DNA of 64,000 bases from Candidula unifasciata (GCA_905116865.2 CAJHNH020000813.1:299001-363000), one strand, 5' to 3'. Positions 44,441 through 58,572 are shown, numbered from the stretch's first letter. Translations and numbers: made by a program. Notes: generated from the letters alone by a model not told the origin.

Positions 44441-45510
44441 ACTGACCTGCAACAGAAAGCATTTACGTGATTATCTATGATCTGGTCCACCGTAATGGAT
44501 GGGAGATCACCACTGTAATCTGCAGTGTACATAGAATTCCCAGATGGTACTAGGAATAAGTCCAGCGTACCAACCGGAAAGTACTGCCATAACTATGATG
44601 CAGAAACTCAGGCTATCAAGATAGCAACAGAGAAACTGCTCAATACCAATCTTGGCTCATAGTATGTGGTAATGCTGACAGATGCTAAATCAGTACTTGA
44701 AGCACTCCAGTCTTGGAAACTACCAGAATTGCAAACACTGCTGACACAACTCAGCCTTCAGCGAAGAGTCGTAATGCAGTGGATACTGTCTCATTGTGGA
44801 GTGCTTGGAAATGAGAAAGCTGGTCAACTGGCAGGGGAAGGGGCGACAAAAGTGCAGCCGGATGTACCAGTCACATACCACCAAAAGAAAAGAATCATTA
44901 AATCGATCAGGAAACCACCAGCCCCAGCACAAGACGACTATTTTATTATGGACAGACCAGAACAAGTCATTATCCTCCGCCTCAGAACAGGGCACAACCG
45001 ATTACGCAACCACATGTAAACAAAATTCAAGATAGGTGTATCAGCCATGTGCACCTGTGGAAATGTGCCCCAGACAACAGAGCATGTACTCCAGGACTGC
45101 ACCGAATTTGACACATTAAGGCAAACCTTTTGGCCAGAAAGAACAACAGTGGAACGTAAACTCTATGGACCACTGAATGAACTAACAACGACAGTGAAAT
45201 TTATACAAGAGACAAAACTGCTGACATAGACAACTTATTTCAGGCGAACGAAAGAAGAAGAAGAAGACCACTGCAATCGACTTGACTTCAGTAACTGAAA
45301 CTACACATGCACATTTCCTTCCCCTGAGTCAACAAGGATCTCTCAACATAGGCGCATGAACCAGGGAGCTTATGCTCCCTTGCTACCCTCCCTGTTCTTT
45401 TATTATATTTTACCCTATCTCAGCGACTCCGACTTTTCTTAAGGAATTCCTCGAAGAGTCCAATATTATAGGGGGTTAGAGTTATTGCTGATGTTCATTT
45501 CGCACCTTAA
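44412..45510. repeat. Right partial, diverged unit of the 3.6-kb satellite
   Basis: 44440-44520 and 45268-45510 together match 39195-39500 (CCTGCAACA-AAAGCATTTAC, CAATCGACTTGACTTCAGT, CACATGCACATTTCCT). It is split by the LINE at 44521-45267. Confidence 0.85.
44521..45267 (+). mobile_element. 5'-truncated LINE, RNase H part, inserted in the satellite unit
   Basis: ACCACTGTAATC before (to 44520) and ACCACTGCAATC after (from 45268) form the target duplication with one mismatch. It encodes an RNase H core (NYDAETQAIKIATEKLL, VVMLTDAKSVLEAL, QWILSHCGVLGNEKAGQLA), then a Cys/His motif (CTCGNVPQTTEHVLQDC) and a C-terminus ending QETKLLT. It ends with a GAAGAAGAAGA tail. Internal TAG (near 44660) and TAA (45016) make it a pseudogene. 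Confidence 0.88.
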
Positions 45511-45514
45511 TACC

Positions 45515-45715
45515 TTAATCAAGTAACAGAAAGTGTATTGATCGGCACTCATAGAAAGAAGTACAAAGATAGAAGATCACACAAGACCCAAAAAAAATCG
45601 AAAGCTATAGTTACCGTGCCGGGAATTGAACTTGTCACCTCCAGACGACGTCTGCGCCTCGCCATGAATACAAGTGCACTAAGAACATGGTCAACTAGGC
45701 ACCCCCAAAAAGGTG
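45515..45715 (-). repeat. SINE family 3 copy
   Basis: In minus orientation a tRNA-like head (AGTTGACCATGTTC..., B-box AAGTTCAATTCCCGG) is followed by the conserved end TTTCTATGAGTGCCGATCAA. A second copy lies at 46005. Confidence 0.8.
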
Positions 45716-46004
45716 TCTTATTGCTCATGTCTATCGTACAGCTTGAAATCCACGACTATGGAATACGGACAGAATTCATTTCAACCCATTGAAATGGCAC
45801 CATAGGTTACAGAAATTTATATTAGCGAAGCAAATTTCGAATAACAAACACAGCAAAAATTTACGAACACAGTAGACTTTATTGCTTTGTCTAGAATACA
45901 CAAACATTTAAGAAAGGTATTTGATTGGTAGGTTCCGGTGTATATACGTCATTCCTATAAATAAACAGAGGGGAAACCTTTGAGGCCGTTAAATATTATG
46001 AATT

Positions 46005-46200
46005 AATCAAGTAACAGAAAGTGTATTGATCGGCACTCATAGAAATAAGTAGAAAGATAGAAGAACATACTAGACAAAATAAAAATCGAAAGCTATAGTA
46101 ACCGTGCCGGGAATTAACCTGTCACCTTCAGACGGCGTGTGCGCCTCACCATGGATACAAGTGCACTAAGAACATGGTCAACTAAGCACCCACTTTACCA
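46005..46200 (-). repeat. SINE family 3 copy
   Basis: Same order as 45515-45715; B-box has one base lost (GGTTAATTCCCGG). The two copies are 490 bp apart. Confidence 0.8.
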
Positions 46201-47084
46201 GGGTAGAACAGGTGGATGTATTTAAAAGACTTAATTGAATCCTGGGGTTAGAATTTAGACGTACAGTCAGTTGGTAGTTGAGATTTTGCTATCATCCAAG
46301 TCAGACGTGCGTTTCCGCGGGTTAGCGGAAACGTTGTGCTATCTGTTTTCTCTTTATGAGGCTATCATAGTAACGTTTCTCTTAGTGAGGTTTGTGCTTT
46401 ACTATAGTATGATGTCTGTTTTAGCTTCTGATGGCAGAAGTCCATTGAGTGATGGTTGTAATCGTTAAGATCGTATGTGCAGATAATAGAGACTTAGTAT
46501 CGTACATATATTAATCATCATCATCTTGTGACATGTATTTATGTGAATGACATTAAAGTGTATGTGGCCTGTCACAAGTCGTTATTGCTGACTCGTCAGG
46601 ATAGTCACAACTGTATTTGCTAGTGCTGGGCCAAGTGTGCCAGTTGTTATATTATGCAGGACGGCAAGTAGTTGCAGCACATCCACCAAGGAGAGATCCA
46701 GCGGCATTTTAGCTTAGGAACCCTAGACCGACATACCTGGTTGTCTGATAATAAGCAGTATCAGTGCATAAACATAATATTATGGACTTACATAAATGAG
46801 TGCTCTGTGCACCCATAGTCTACACAGAAGATTATACAAGAGTACAACAATTAGTAATAATAATAATAATCGAACAAGTAACTCAGGCTCAGCTCCGCCC
46901 AGCTACACACATATGAGTGACGACGTCGGTCCAGAATACTGCGATTGGACGTTTATTAATGCGTGTTAACCTTTGAGATTTGTAAGTTTTTTTTTTTTTT
47001 TAGTATCCAGAAGCCATGAGTTGTTAACCCTTTGGCTCGGTATTATGGATATCGCAACCTTTCGGCCTTGATTCCATGATAAAT
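46201..47084. other. Unassigned intergenic sequence
   Basis: A GC hairpin GTTTCCGC-GGGTTA-GCGGAAAC is at 46311-46332. No gene supported. Confidence 0.45.
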
Positions 47085-47215
47085 ACCGTAAATCTGGGAA
47101 AAATGTGGCTATTCTGCCTACCCCCGGGCATGAACCTGGACCACAAGGAGTTCGTCACCCGGTCACCGCGCAATATGGTTTAGCCAACTACGCTAGCGAG
47201 CCGGGTAGACTCGTA
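47085..47215 (-). repeat. tRNA-like SINE head, fourth type
   Basis: Minus strand: GCTAGCGTAGTTGGCTAAAC (A-box region) and CAGGTTCATGCCCGG (B-box), about 50 bases apart. Single copy in the window; it could also be a decayed tRNA gene, but no cloverleaf closes convincingly. Confidence 0.55.
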
Positions 47216-47339
47216 AGTTTGAGTGGTAGAGATGTCAGGTTGATGCGACGTTGTACTGTCTCGACGGTCTCACTGGCAACTACGCGTGCTCTATATTACA
47301 GGATGTAAGCGGCTTTAACGACCCAATAACATGTACAAC

Positions 47340-47700
47340 TGGCCCTAACCATAACTCACCCCCCCCCCCATCCCCCGCTCTTACACCACATACTGAAACT
47401 AGGTCCCAGCAGAGAATGGATTCTACACCCCTCTAACGTAGACCAGCCTGACAAATCATCAATGAAAAGTCACCTAGTGTGTAGCTGGGGGGCCTTAGGG
47501 CCTTCAACGTACGTGCAAAACTATTTTCCACCTTTCGGGTTTTTTCTTTTTCTTTTTGGCCTTGAAAAAAGCTAGTGTGTCCTGCAGTGAGGGTATCAAC
47601 ATGTGTAACTTATGAGTCAAATCTTACAACAACAACAAATAAAAAAAGAAACAAACAAATTCAGATAGACTATTACAGCTCGACTTATATTTTGTTAAAG
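47340..47700. other. Unassigned sequence
   Basis: A short C-run lies at 47360 and an A-rich stretch at 47630. No gene. Confidence 0.4.
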
Positions 47701-47754
47701 CTTCCAGTAACAATGCACCTTAAAAACACTGACTCTTTTAGAATAATCAGCTCA

Positions 47755-48485
47755 GAAAATGAGACTAGTTATCAATCAAGATAAGACAGATTACATGATA
47801 ATATTAAGACAAGAAAAGGATATAAACTCTGGCCACATCCAAGTTGATAATATGAAAATCAAACGAACGGAAACATGTAAGTACTTGGGTGCAAACTTCA
47901 ACTGCTCCAACATGCTAAGAGAAGAAATACAGTCTAGAATACAATCTGGAAATAAAGTATACACATGCCCTTCAACATCTGCTAAAGTCAAAGTGTCTGT
48001 ATCGCAACACCAAGATCAAAATATATAAAACGTTGTATAAGACCAGTCTTTTTATATGGCTCTGAAACTTGGAGCACAACTAAAAGAAGCCTTATTACAG
48101 GTTTTCAAAAACAGAGTCTTACGACGAATCTGTGGACCCATCAAAGATGCAAACAGCGGGAAATGGAGAGCGAGAAGCAACAACGAAATTCACAATCTGG
48201 GTAAATCACCACTGATCACTGGCATCATGAGAGCTAATAGACTGAAATGGCTGGGGCATATTGAAAGAATGTCAGATGACAGAGAAGTAAAAACTGTAAA
48301 CACGAGAGAGATGAATGGTCGTAGACCACGAGGCAGACCAAGAAGACATAATATCCAGACAGACCTGCAAACACTTGGTGTTACCAACTGGAAAGAGAAG
48401 GCCAACTGGAGAGATGAATGGAGGCGGGTGATATCTGCAGCAATGAACCTCAAAAGCTCGGAATGCTGAAGAAAAAAAGAAGAAG
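47755..48485 (+). pseudogene. LINE RT 3' part and C-terminus
   Basis: LVINQDKTDYMIILRQEKD, DNMKIKRTETCKYLGANF, EEIQSRIQSGNKVY, then in a second frame QVFKNRVLRRICGPI, NRLKWLGHIERMSDD, NGRRPRGRPRRH and NWRDEWRRV. At least one frameshift lies near 48030. It ends in an AAGAAAAAAAGAAGAAG tail. Confidence 0.87.
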
Positions 48486-49076
48486 ATATTGCACCTTACA
48501 TTTTACAGTATTATCTAATCCAATTTTGTTTCTAGCAAAACTTCATTGACTATTTTACAGTTGAAATTTGTGTGTTTTTCCTTGTAAAACCTAGTGAGAT
48601 AATATGTTTCATGTGACAAGAAAAACCACCCCTGTGTTTGTAAATTTGTGCAAAGAAAACGAAAACTCAAGAAGTTTCAGTTCTGCAAATATTACCAAGG
48701 AGACGGTCTTTATGTCAATCACAGATTTTTAGAAAAGACTAGACCATTGAGGCTTTGATTTTATGACTAGTAACAATTTCCCTTAAGACATAAGCCGTGA
48801 AGAGGAATGGATACCCATTCCAAAAGATTACAAGCAGTACTTTGTAATGGTTGTCAGTCTGACAAGACAATGCCTTGATTTGGCGCCTTGTTTATAATGC
48901 TCGTGTATGCTATTGGATTTGCTATGACAGTAGTGGACATTCTGTTTGGTGTTCGTTGACACACGAACAAAGGAACTATGAGATGACACGTTTGCTTGAA
49001 GGTGAAACTGTGATAACCCGATTACCTGACCGACATCAGTTTCCGTAAGTAGCCATGGAACTATTTCACAACATAA
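48486..49076. other. Downstream flank of the minus-strand gene
   Basis: Would hold its 3' UTR; no TTTATT (inverse of AATAAA) seen. No other feature. Confidence 0.45.
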
Positions 49077-49236
49077 CTACGCTTTGAAGGTGCTGCGATC
49101 GTATGACAGCCCACCGCCTCGATTCTTAATGCATGTGATAACTTGATCCTGCATGTCGCGGAACTGGCGCATCTTCTTACTCTCCTCTGATTCGATCTTG
49201 TATTTCTTGTATGGGTGGATGTCCAGGAGTTCTAGG
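49077..49236 (-). CDS. Unrecognised RRM-like gene, terminal exon E
   Basis: 160 nt; acceptor AAGAAAGATGTTTTCAG. It encodes LELLDIHPYKKYKIESEES followed by KKMRQFRDMQDQVITCIKNR and ends SYDRSTFKA with stop TAG at 49079-49077. The charged helix and codon quality look conserved. No canonical AATAAA was seen in the next 500 bases on this strand. Confidence 0.85.
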
Positions 49237-52200
49237 CTGAAAACATCTTTCTTTATTAATGAGAAAGCATGCTCAAATGTAGACATCAATCACGCCATTT
49301 TAACACATAGGCCTGCTGACCTTGAGCATCTTTTTTTTCATTTGCCTTTCTAACCCCCAATGGAGCATAGGCCCTCAACCAACTCACGCCAAGTCGTTCT
49401 ATCCTTCACTATCTCATACCGCTCTCCCTATGCCTTTCCAATCTTTTTAACCTTTCTTCCTAGCTCCCTTCTCCATGTGTGTGTGTGTGTGTGTGTGTTC
49501 ATCCTCTATTTCTATGCACCTGTGAGTTCCAGTGCAAAGACATTCTAGATATATTGTTCTCAGGCTAGGGGATAGGGGCCCCTAACTTATGGTTAATATT
49601 GTCGCCCATTTAGATTTCTTTCCCGTCAGTGGTTGTCGCAGGGGCCCTAGCACCCTGGTTTGCCCAAGGGCCAGTAATGCTGTTAAGAGGCTCTGACATA
49701 AACTTTTCAATATGTAGGTGTAAGGGTCAATAATGTGGGGATCTGTATACAATCTTACCCTAAATCCTGAAATATCAGACTTCAATAAAATGTATATTTT
49801 TTTTGGGGGGGGGGGAGAGCGGGGGGGGGGGGGGGGGGGGTAAGTAATGGGGTCCCTTTTTTTCACGCCCAGTGAACCCATTGTGTCTTTACTGCCAGAC
49901 TCAAATTGGTATAGACGAGTTTGGACCCTGTACGTGTGTTCAACATCACGCCGGTTGCCTTTACTTCCCATGAGATTACCTGGTACCGGTCGAATGCTTG
50001 GTCGATTAATACAAGCCCACATGGAATTTCAGTACTGCAGGAGCCCCTCCCCTTTCCTTGGAAACTTGATGTCGCCCCTTGCGTTGAAATGTACTGTTTC
50101 ACAAGATTGCACTTACCCAGAAATCTGAAGAGACAACAGTGTAAAAACTGTTTCTAAAATAATACATTATATCGAAAGTGAAAAGTATCCTGTGTTTGGG
50201 AAGTTTTTGTTTTAACTTGGCACTTTTACATCAAGCAGTTTGCCATTGCGTTTTGAACGTTTGGAAGCTCACGCCATTGTTGAAATCAGTGTAAAACAGT
50301 CAGCTTGCAAATCGCGTGCAGCTGTCCTTAAGCGCGGTATGTCGAAATAAACAACTCACATTTTAAAATCACTAAATCACAGACGCCGACAATATATTCT
50401 ATAAAATGACATCATCATTGGCACCTTTCCGTCTTTCCAGAAAATAGTGTTATATGAGGAGGCATGAGACTCACATCCCATGGCGATGGCGAGTGTGACT
50501 AGCAAGATCGTGTCAAGAAAAGTCTTCCACAATGATAGCATGAGATTTCAGGACCATTGTTAAAAACATTTGTGTTTAATTCGTTTCTTTTCCGACGCTC
50601 AGCTCTCATCCTTTCTGCAATCATTTCTTCCTTCAGTTTCATTCCCTTCCTGATATGCCCTTTCAACACAACACGGTACATGGCATTTTGTTCCCATGAG
50701 TCCGCCTCAATACCTGTATCATTCATGTCCCGCTTGCACCCATCTTTATTACGTAGGTCGACCTCGGCATCTTCTTCCTGTCTGTAATTTACCATAAAGG
50801 GTGTCCTTAGGGACTCTACCATCCTCCATTCTCAAGGTGTGACCCAGCCACCTGAGCCTTTTTAGACTGAGGATAGAAAAGACTGAAAAAATGACAACAC
50901 GTTGTATAAAATGACAACACGTTGTATAAAATGACAACACGTTGTATAAAATAACAACACGTTGTATAAAATGATAACACGTTAATTAAAATGACAACAT
51001 GTTGTATATAATAACATCACGTTGTATATAATAACAACACGTTGTATAAAATAACAACCCGTTGCATAACGTGATAATACGTTGGATAAAATGACAACAT
51101 GTTGTATAAAATAACAACACGTTGTAAAAAAATGACAACACGTTATTAAAGTGACAATACGTTAGTTGTGGCTCATTTTCTAATCCTTGTTTAAGAACAT
51201 AACTTTAAAAAAAAATATATATATATATATACATGGGGGAGAGGCTCAAAGGATCTGACTGGGTTTCGGTGCTTATACATATAACAGAGACGTGCGGTTA
51301 AAAACATATTTACCTGTCCAGGTACATGTATGAATAGTACCAGGTGCATATCAAAGGGTAGGCTTTAGGCCCGATCAGGGCTTCCCTCACCACTTGTATG
51401 GCCACCTTGAACTGCTCAAAAAGCACCAGGCAGGAGTTCACAGACAGGTGACCCATGGCTACTACAGTTCCGTATCTGGTTGGTAGTTTAATCAACATTC
51501 CTCACTGGATAAATGTCACAAATTTTGCGGAACAAAACATGCAACATCTGACACTAAAAAGCACTATTCAGTACAGTATCTTTACCAACATTGTGTTATC
51601 AGTGCCAAACGTAGATATCAATAATAACAGAAAAAAAAAATAAACATGGAAATAACATAAATGAAATGCCTACGTTGAATCCTAAATGTAACTAGAAGAT
51701 ATATAATCAGACATGACGATTTCAGGAAAGAAGTTGGGATGGAGAGATCATTAAACAACATAAGGAGGCAACATATTAAAAGGTTTGGACATGTGTCAAG
51801 ACTACCATCAGAGAGTGCACCACAGAGGGATCTGTGGTCAGAGGCTAGGCTGGTGCAGGTATGGGGCAGTTGGTATGATAGTAGTGAATGTTTCATGTCT
51901 GCACCCAGTTGACCTGGGCATGAACCAGAGTACACTGTGACGAACAGATGACAGGGGAACTCATGCCCGACAGAGTATTTCGCTTGCGAAATCACAAGTA
52001 CCGCAAGACTCCAATAAAACCAGCGGAACAGCTCGAGATCGAGGAGATTATTTCCAGGACATGCGACCGTAGAGACGCTGTTATGTTCGACTGATAGATT
52101 GTAATGTTTGCAGTGTGTTGCAATTAGACTACAGTGACCGATAGGCTGTGTTACTATGTGTCGTTAGACAGTAGCAGTACTCTTCTGTTATACCGCGTCC

Positions 52201-55200
52201 GACAGAGATAGGCTTTGTGTGTAGCTTATTACGTGGGTAGCTGGTTAGGTATTTTCGTCAGTCTGATAGCCAAGGAGGTTAGTTTGTATTGGTTGTTGTG
52301 ATTTGATCTGTCCTCACTCACTTCGCCCACACTCAGCAGACGCTTCGGGATCCTGGTGTGGAGTTAAGTTACAGAGGAAAGACCCGGTTATTATCCAATG
52401 GAACGTGATAGGAGTGAGAGGTGATTTGTAAAGCCTTCACAGCTTTTTTTTTTCGGATAAAGGTACCCACGACTCCTGAGGCGAACTGCTATTTGTTATA
52501 TTGTTCTGCACATTAATTTCTGTTGTGTGCTCTTAAGTGTTTGAGTTTGGTGTGTTTAGAATAGGTTTATATGTCATGGGCCTTCAACACGAGCCACGTG
52601 CCGGTACGGCAGACATTATGTCCCGGACACCTGTCATTTAGACACAATGGAAGCATAGCGAGATGTCGACCACGCAAGCCATGGATAGATGGAATAACCG
52701 AGGTCTTAAATACCAGCATCCACGTCGTACATACCAATGCTTGCATCCGATGCCTCTTCAAAACCTGACTCTGAAGGGCAGTACCGGACTAGAGAAAAAC
52801 AAAGTTTTTGTTTGTTTTTTGTTATTGTTGTTGTTATTAAAGCCAATAATTGCTTCCCACTTTTACAAAAGTAGTTTTCTGTCTGCTTATTATTGTGCAC
52901 TCACCCTCCTTATTATTTTATATAGGAAGCGGGGATCAAGCCTTGTTTACGTGCACAATAATGATTATTATTATGTACTGCGCTGAATGGTAAATAATAT
53001 AATAAATAGTACATGACCCTTTTCGACGCCTTGTGGCGTATAGGACTTGACCTATATTTCTAGACCAATCGGCACTCGATGAATGATGTGGTCAATATCA
53101 TACCAGCCGTCTTTACTTCCCACGACTCTACCTGGTACCCATTTAAGGCTGGGTCGTCCTGGGAGCCAAGGTTCCTTTTTTTTAAAGTCAGGTTTCGCCA
53201 GGACCCGAACCGACCCATCTACCGATCCGTAGGTCTAGTCGTTACACGCCGGGGCTCTGGAAAAAAAACATTTTGTTTCAAAAAATATGAAATGTATTTC
53301 ATGACCTTCAGTGCCCTCTTTCTAATTTCATATTGTTCTCTAAACGAAATGATGCTCATATAATCTCCTAGTGCTCTGCGTTATAACTATAATCCTCTTC
53401 GACTAATTTAGTTAATCTCTAGCTGTGTTTTACTTATAATCAACATTGACTTATTTAGTTAATGTTTTAGCTGTGCTGTAACTATAATCAACATTGACTT
53501 ATTTAGTTCATCTCTAACTGTATTATACCTATAATCAACATTGACTTATTTAGTTCATCTCTAACTGTGTTATACCTATAATCAACATTGACTTATTTAG
53601 TTCATCTCTAACTGTGTTATACCTATAATCAACATTGACTTATTTAGTTCATCTCTAACTGTGTTATCCCTATAATCAACATTGACTTATTTAGTTCATC
53701 TCTAACTGTGTTATACCTAAAATCGACATTGACTTATTTAGTTCATTTCTAACTGTGTTATACCTATAATCAACATTGACTTTTTTAGTTCATCTCTAAC
53801 TGTGTTATAACTATAATCAACATTGACTTATTTAGTTCATCTCTAACTGTGGTATCCCTATAATCAACATTGACTTATTTAGTTCATCTCTAACTGTGTT
53901 ATCCCTATAATCAACATTGACTTTTTTAGTTCATCTCTAACTGTGTTATACCTATAATCAACATTGACTTATTTAGTTCATCTCTAACTGTGTTATACCT
54001 ATGATCAACATTGACTTATTTAGTTCATCTCTAACTGTGTTATACCTATAATCAACATTGACTTTTTTAGTTCATCTCTAACTGTGTTATACCTATAATC
54101 AACATTGACTTATTTAGTTCATCTCTAACTGTGTTATACCTATAATCAACATTGACTTTTTTAGTTCATCTCTAACTGTGTTATACCTATAATCAACATT
54201 GACTTATTTAGTTCATCTCTAACTGTGTTATACCTATAATCAACATTGACTTATTTAGTTCATCTCTAACTGTGTTATACCTATATTCAACATTGACTTA
54301 TTTAGTTCATTTCTAACTGTGTTATACCTATAATCAACATTGACTTATTTAGTTCATCTCTAGCTGTGTTATACCTATAATCAACATTGACTTATTTAGT
54401 TCATCTCTAGCTGTGTTATACCTATAATCAACATTTAGTTATTTGGTTAATCTCGCTGTGTTATATCTATTATCAACATTGACTTATTTAGTTAATCTCT
54501 AGTTGTGTTACACCTATAATCAAAAGTGAGACTTATTTTGTTAATCTCCAACTGTATTAAACCTATAAACAGTTTTCACTTATTTAGTTAATCTCTAGCT
54601 GCGTTACGCCTATAATAAACATTGATTTATTTAGTTAATCTCTAGCTGTGTTATACCTGTAAACAGTTTTGACTTATTTAGAGACTCCAGCTATGCTATA
54701 ACTACAGTCAGCTTCGACTTGTTTAGTTAGTCACTTCCCGCCCTACACTTACTTCGACAGGACGTCAAAGACATTCCGCAGAGAGTAAAAAGGAATACTC
54801 GGGTGTTGCTTCCATTTAACTAGTACAGAGAACTCGGAGATGGAACTCAGTGGTGCCGACTGCAGGTTATCGAACCTGTCCTTTGGCCGTACGTTCCTGT
54901 GTTTTACCAAAAGGAAAAAAATGGGAATATTGATAATAGTGTGACTTCTGCTCGATGTGTGTGACATCACATGCAAGGGAGCCAGTACCAAGAGGATCAG
55001 GTCTTGGGGGAGGGGGGAGGGGGACACCTCAGCCCACACACAAATACTCAATCACATACATCCACTCACTCACACACACACATACACGCACTCACCTACA
55101 CTCGCTCACACACACACACACCCTTACACACACACCTACTCTTACTCACACACACCTACTCTTACTCACACACACAAATTTACACACACTCACACACACA

Positions 55201-58200
55201 CACTCACACACAAACACTCGCTCACATACACACACACACTCACTTACACATACACACACTCACACACATACTCTAGCACATTAATACACATAATCACTCA
55301 CTCACTCACACACGCACCATCACACTCTTACACTCACTCACTCCCTTACACATACTAACACACATACACATACACACACAATCGCTCCCACACACACTCA
55401 CTCACTCACACATACTCACTCACACTCTCATACCCACTCACACACACACTCACTCACACACATACATTCACACACAATCACTCACACAGTCACTCACTCA
55501 CACTATCACACATACACTCACTCACATAAACTCAGTCAAGCATACACCCACTCACACTCACAAAGACACTCACACACACACTCACAAACACACTCACAAA
55601 CACACTCACAAACACACTCACACACACACTCACAAACACACTAACTCACTCCCTCAGGCACGCACACAGTCACACACACTCACTTACTTATTCACACACA
55701 AACACACGCGTACTCTCACACACACTCGTACATACATACTCTCACACATATATTCTCTCACACACACACTCGCTCACACACACATACACTCACTAACACA
55801 CTCACTAACACACACACATATATACACTCACTCACTCACATATCCTTACTCCGACAGACGCACTCACTGTCACACATTCACACACACACTCACTAACACA
55901 CACACATACACACACTTACATACACTTACACACTCGCTCACATACACTTACACACTCGCTTACACACACACACACACACTCACACAAAAATCAAAAGGAG
56001 GATGGTCTTAGCAATGCAAATATTTAACAGAATTAGCAGTCTAAGGTTAAGCACCAGGAAGGAAACCAAAATTAAAATTTTGACAGCATGCATCTTCCCT
56101 GTAGCAACAGACGGATGTGAGTCGTGGACTATCTTCCCTGTAGCAACAGACGGATGTGAGTCGTGGACTATCTTCCCTGTAGCAACAGACGGATGTGAGT
56201 CGTGGACTATCTTCCCTGTAGCAACAGACGGATGTGAGTCGTGGACTATCTTCCCTGTAGCAACAGACGGATGTGAGTCGTGGGCTATCTTCCCTGTAGC
56301 AACAGACGGATGTGAGTCGTGGACTATCTTCCAGTCCTTAAGAAATAAAATAGCGGCTTCTGAGCTGAAATGCTATAGAAAAATTCCCAGAATACCAATG
56401 ACAAAGAAGAAAAGAAATACAGACATTTTAAAAAGATCTGAACATCAAGGAAGATTGGCTAATAAACAGCATCCTGTCTCGGAAGCTGAGATATTTGGGT
56501 CGTATCATTGAGGACTAGACAAAATAATAGAAGAAGGCATGGTATCAGGAAGGAGGGGTAGGGGCCGACCAACAAGAAGATGGGCACATGAATATGAAAG
56601 GACGCGAGGCGGTAGAGCTACTTTCGTTTAGGCAGACTGATGAGAGCGACGTTCTGCAAAGGGCCTGCTACTTGATGATAAATATTTTTTTTTTTTTTTT
56701 TTTTTTTTTTAGATTAGCTGGCATAATTTAAAACGACAGGGCCTCATGCTTTATTTAGCTAAGGGGCTTGTCAGTTTAAATCCAGTCCTGACACACACAC
56801 AAACACACACAAATGCGCACCCGCAAACTAGTAAGGTCTTCGTGGCGAGGTGATACGCCGGTTACCTCGTGCTCTAAAGATGATATGTTCAGTTTTCAGG
56901 TAGCGTCGTTCAGCTCAATGGTCAGTTTTTTTTAACGGAGATCTCTTGGAATCTTTGCCGCAGCTACGAAGTTCGTGGTTTGTGCGACGTTCTAAGCCGG
57001 AAGTTAGTAGTTTTGCGGAGCGAGCCATGTGGGATCAAACCTGGTGCAATGTGTGTGTTGATTTATAAGTATGCGAGTGTGGGACAGTTGTTGAGAGTGT
57101 GTTGATTTATAAGTATGCGAGTGTGGGACAGTTGTTGAGAGTGTGTTGATTTATAAGTATGCGAGTGTGGGACAGTTGTTGAGAGTGTGTTGATTTATAA
57201 GTATGCGAGTGTGGGACAGTGTGTCAGTATATCATGGTTTGATATTTTAAAAGTACGTTAGTTTACGACAGTGTGCAAATATATGAGAGTGTGTTAGTGT
57301 ATGTGAATGCATGTGACAGTGTCTGTGTGTGTGACAGTGTGAAAGTGTATGACAGTGTGTGCATGTATCGCGGTGCATAAGTTTATGACAGTGTGTTAGT
57401 TTCTACGTTTGCTAGTCTGTGACAGCTTTCGAGTGTATGACAAACAGTATGTGCTTGAATGACAACAGCACGAGTGTATGATTGTGTGTAAGTGTATGAT
57501 AGGGAGTTTATAACTATGCGAGACTATGACAGGCAGTTTATGAGTGTGCTAATGTGTGACAGTAAATGCATGTATGAGAGTGTTGGGTGTATGGCGTGTG
57601 TGTATATGACAGTGTGTGAATGTGTGACAGTGTGTGAGTGTATGTATAACTGTGCGAGCGACTGGGCATAGAAGACTGTGTGCATGGTATATTTTTTCAA
57701 CTGGTTCTAATTTTGTTTAAATGTATCAATGATTACATATATGATTACAAATATAAACTCTTACCCAAAAATTGTAAGTTGGTCCGCTTTGCTTGATTGC
57801 CGCCTGTTTCGAACAGCTCTATCTTTTTTACTGGTCTCCTTCGGTGATAGTGAACCTTCCACCATTTTCAAGTCTGGCTCCTTTATTATATGAAGCTGGT
57901 CACCTGCCTCTGCGTCTTCCACTGGCGGAGGCTCCTCGAGTGTCTTTAGTTCTTCCAGTATCTCTGGGTCCTCCGACACACCTGGCTCCTCCAACATACC
58001 TGGCTCCTCCAAAATACCTGGCTCCTCCAACATACCTGGCTCCTCCAATATACCTGGCTCCTCCAATATACCTGGCTCCTCCAACATACCTGGCTCCTCC
58101 AATATATCTGGCTCTTCCAATTTTTTAGGCTCCTCTAAAATCTGTGACTCTTCAACAATCTTTAGTTCTTTTGCTGGCTTCTTCTGGTCTTGTTTTGACG

Positions 58201-58572
58201 CAACCTTTGGCTTTTCTTTTCGCTTAACTGTTGCAAACAGATTACACAGAATGGATGAAAATTGGATGAATATTGACCTAGTACAAAGGGGGAACGTAAT
58301 AAGTACAGCCATAAGATGGTTTATGTGGCGAAGTGATCTAGCCATTTGCGAGGCTTTCTGAAGGTCATGGGCACGTTTCCCGGCTGCATCGTTTGTTTCA
58401 CGAGCGCAGTTTTTACGGAGACCTCGGAGGGTCGTCGCCGAAACGGCTGTTTAGAGAGCTATGCTTTCAACAGGCGGCTAGCTGTTCTGTGTCGACTGGT
58501 CTATAACAAATACAGATCTTGTCAAGCACTATATACTTGACATACGATTTGATATGAACAAACGATAATATA

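Noticed and set aside
47085..47215. A functional tRNA gene
   Set aside because: A- and B-box-like strings exist, but no acceptor stem or full cloverleaf; typical of a SINE head.
51900..52440. An LTR or retroviral leader
   Set aside because: No paired LTR, primer-binding site or gag/pol frame could be found.
54955..55358. His/Thr-rich frames
   Set aside because: Translations of CA-rich simple sequence.
58228..58345. N-terminal extension of exon B with a hydrophobic start (MARSLRHINHL...)
   Set aside because: The acceptor TTTGCAACAG at 58228 fits the phase of exon A, so this stretch is intron read through.
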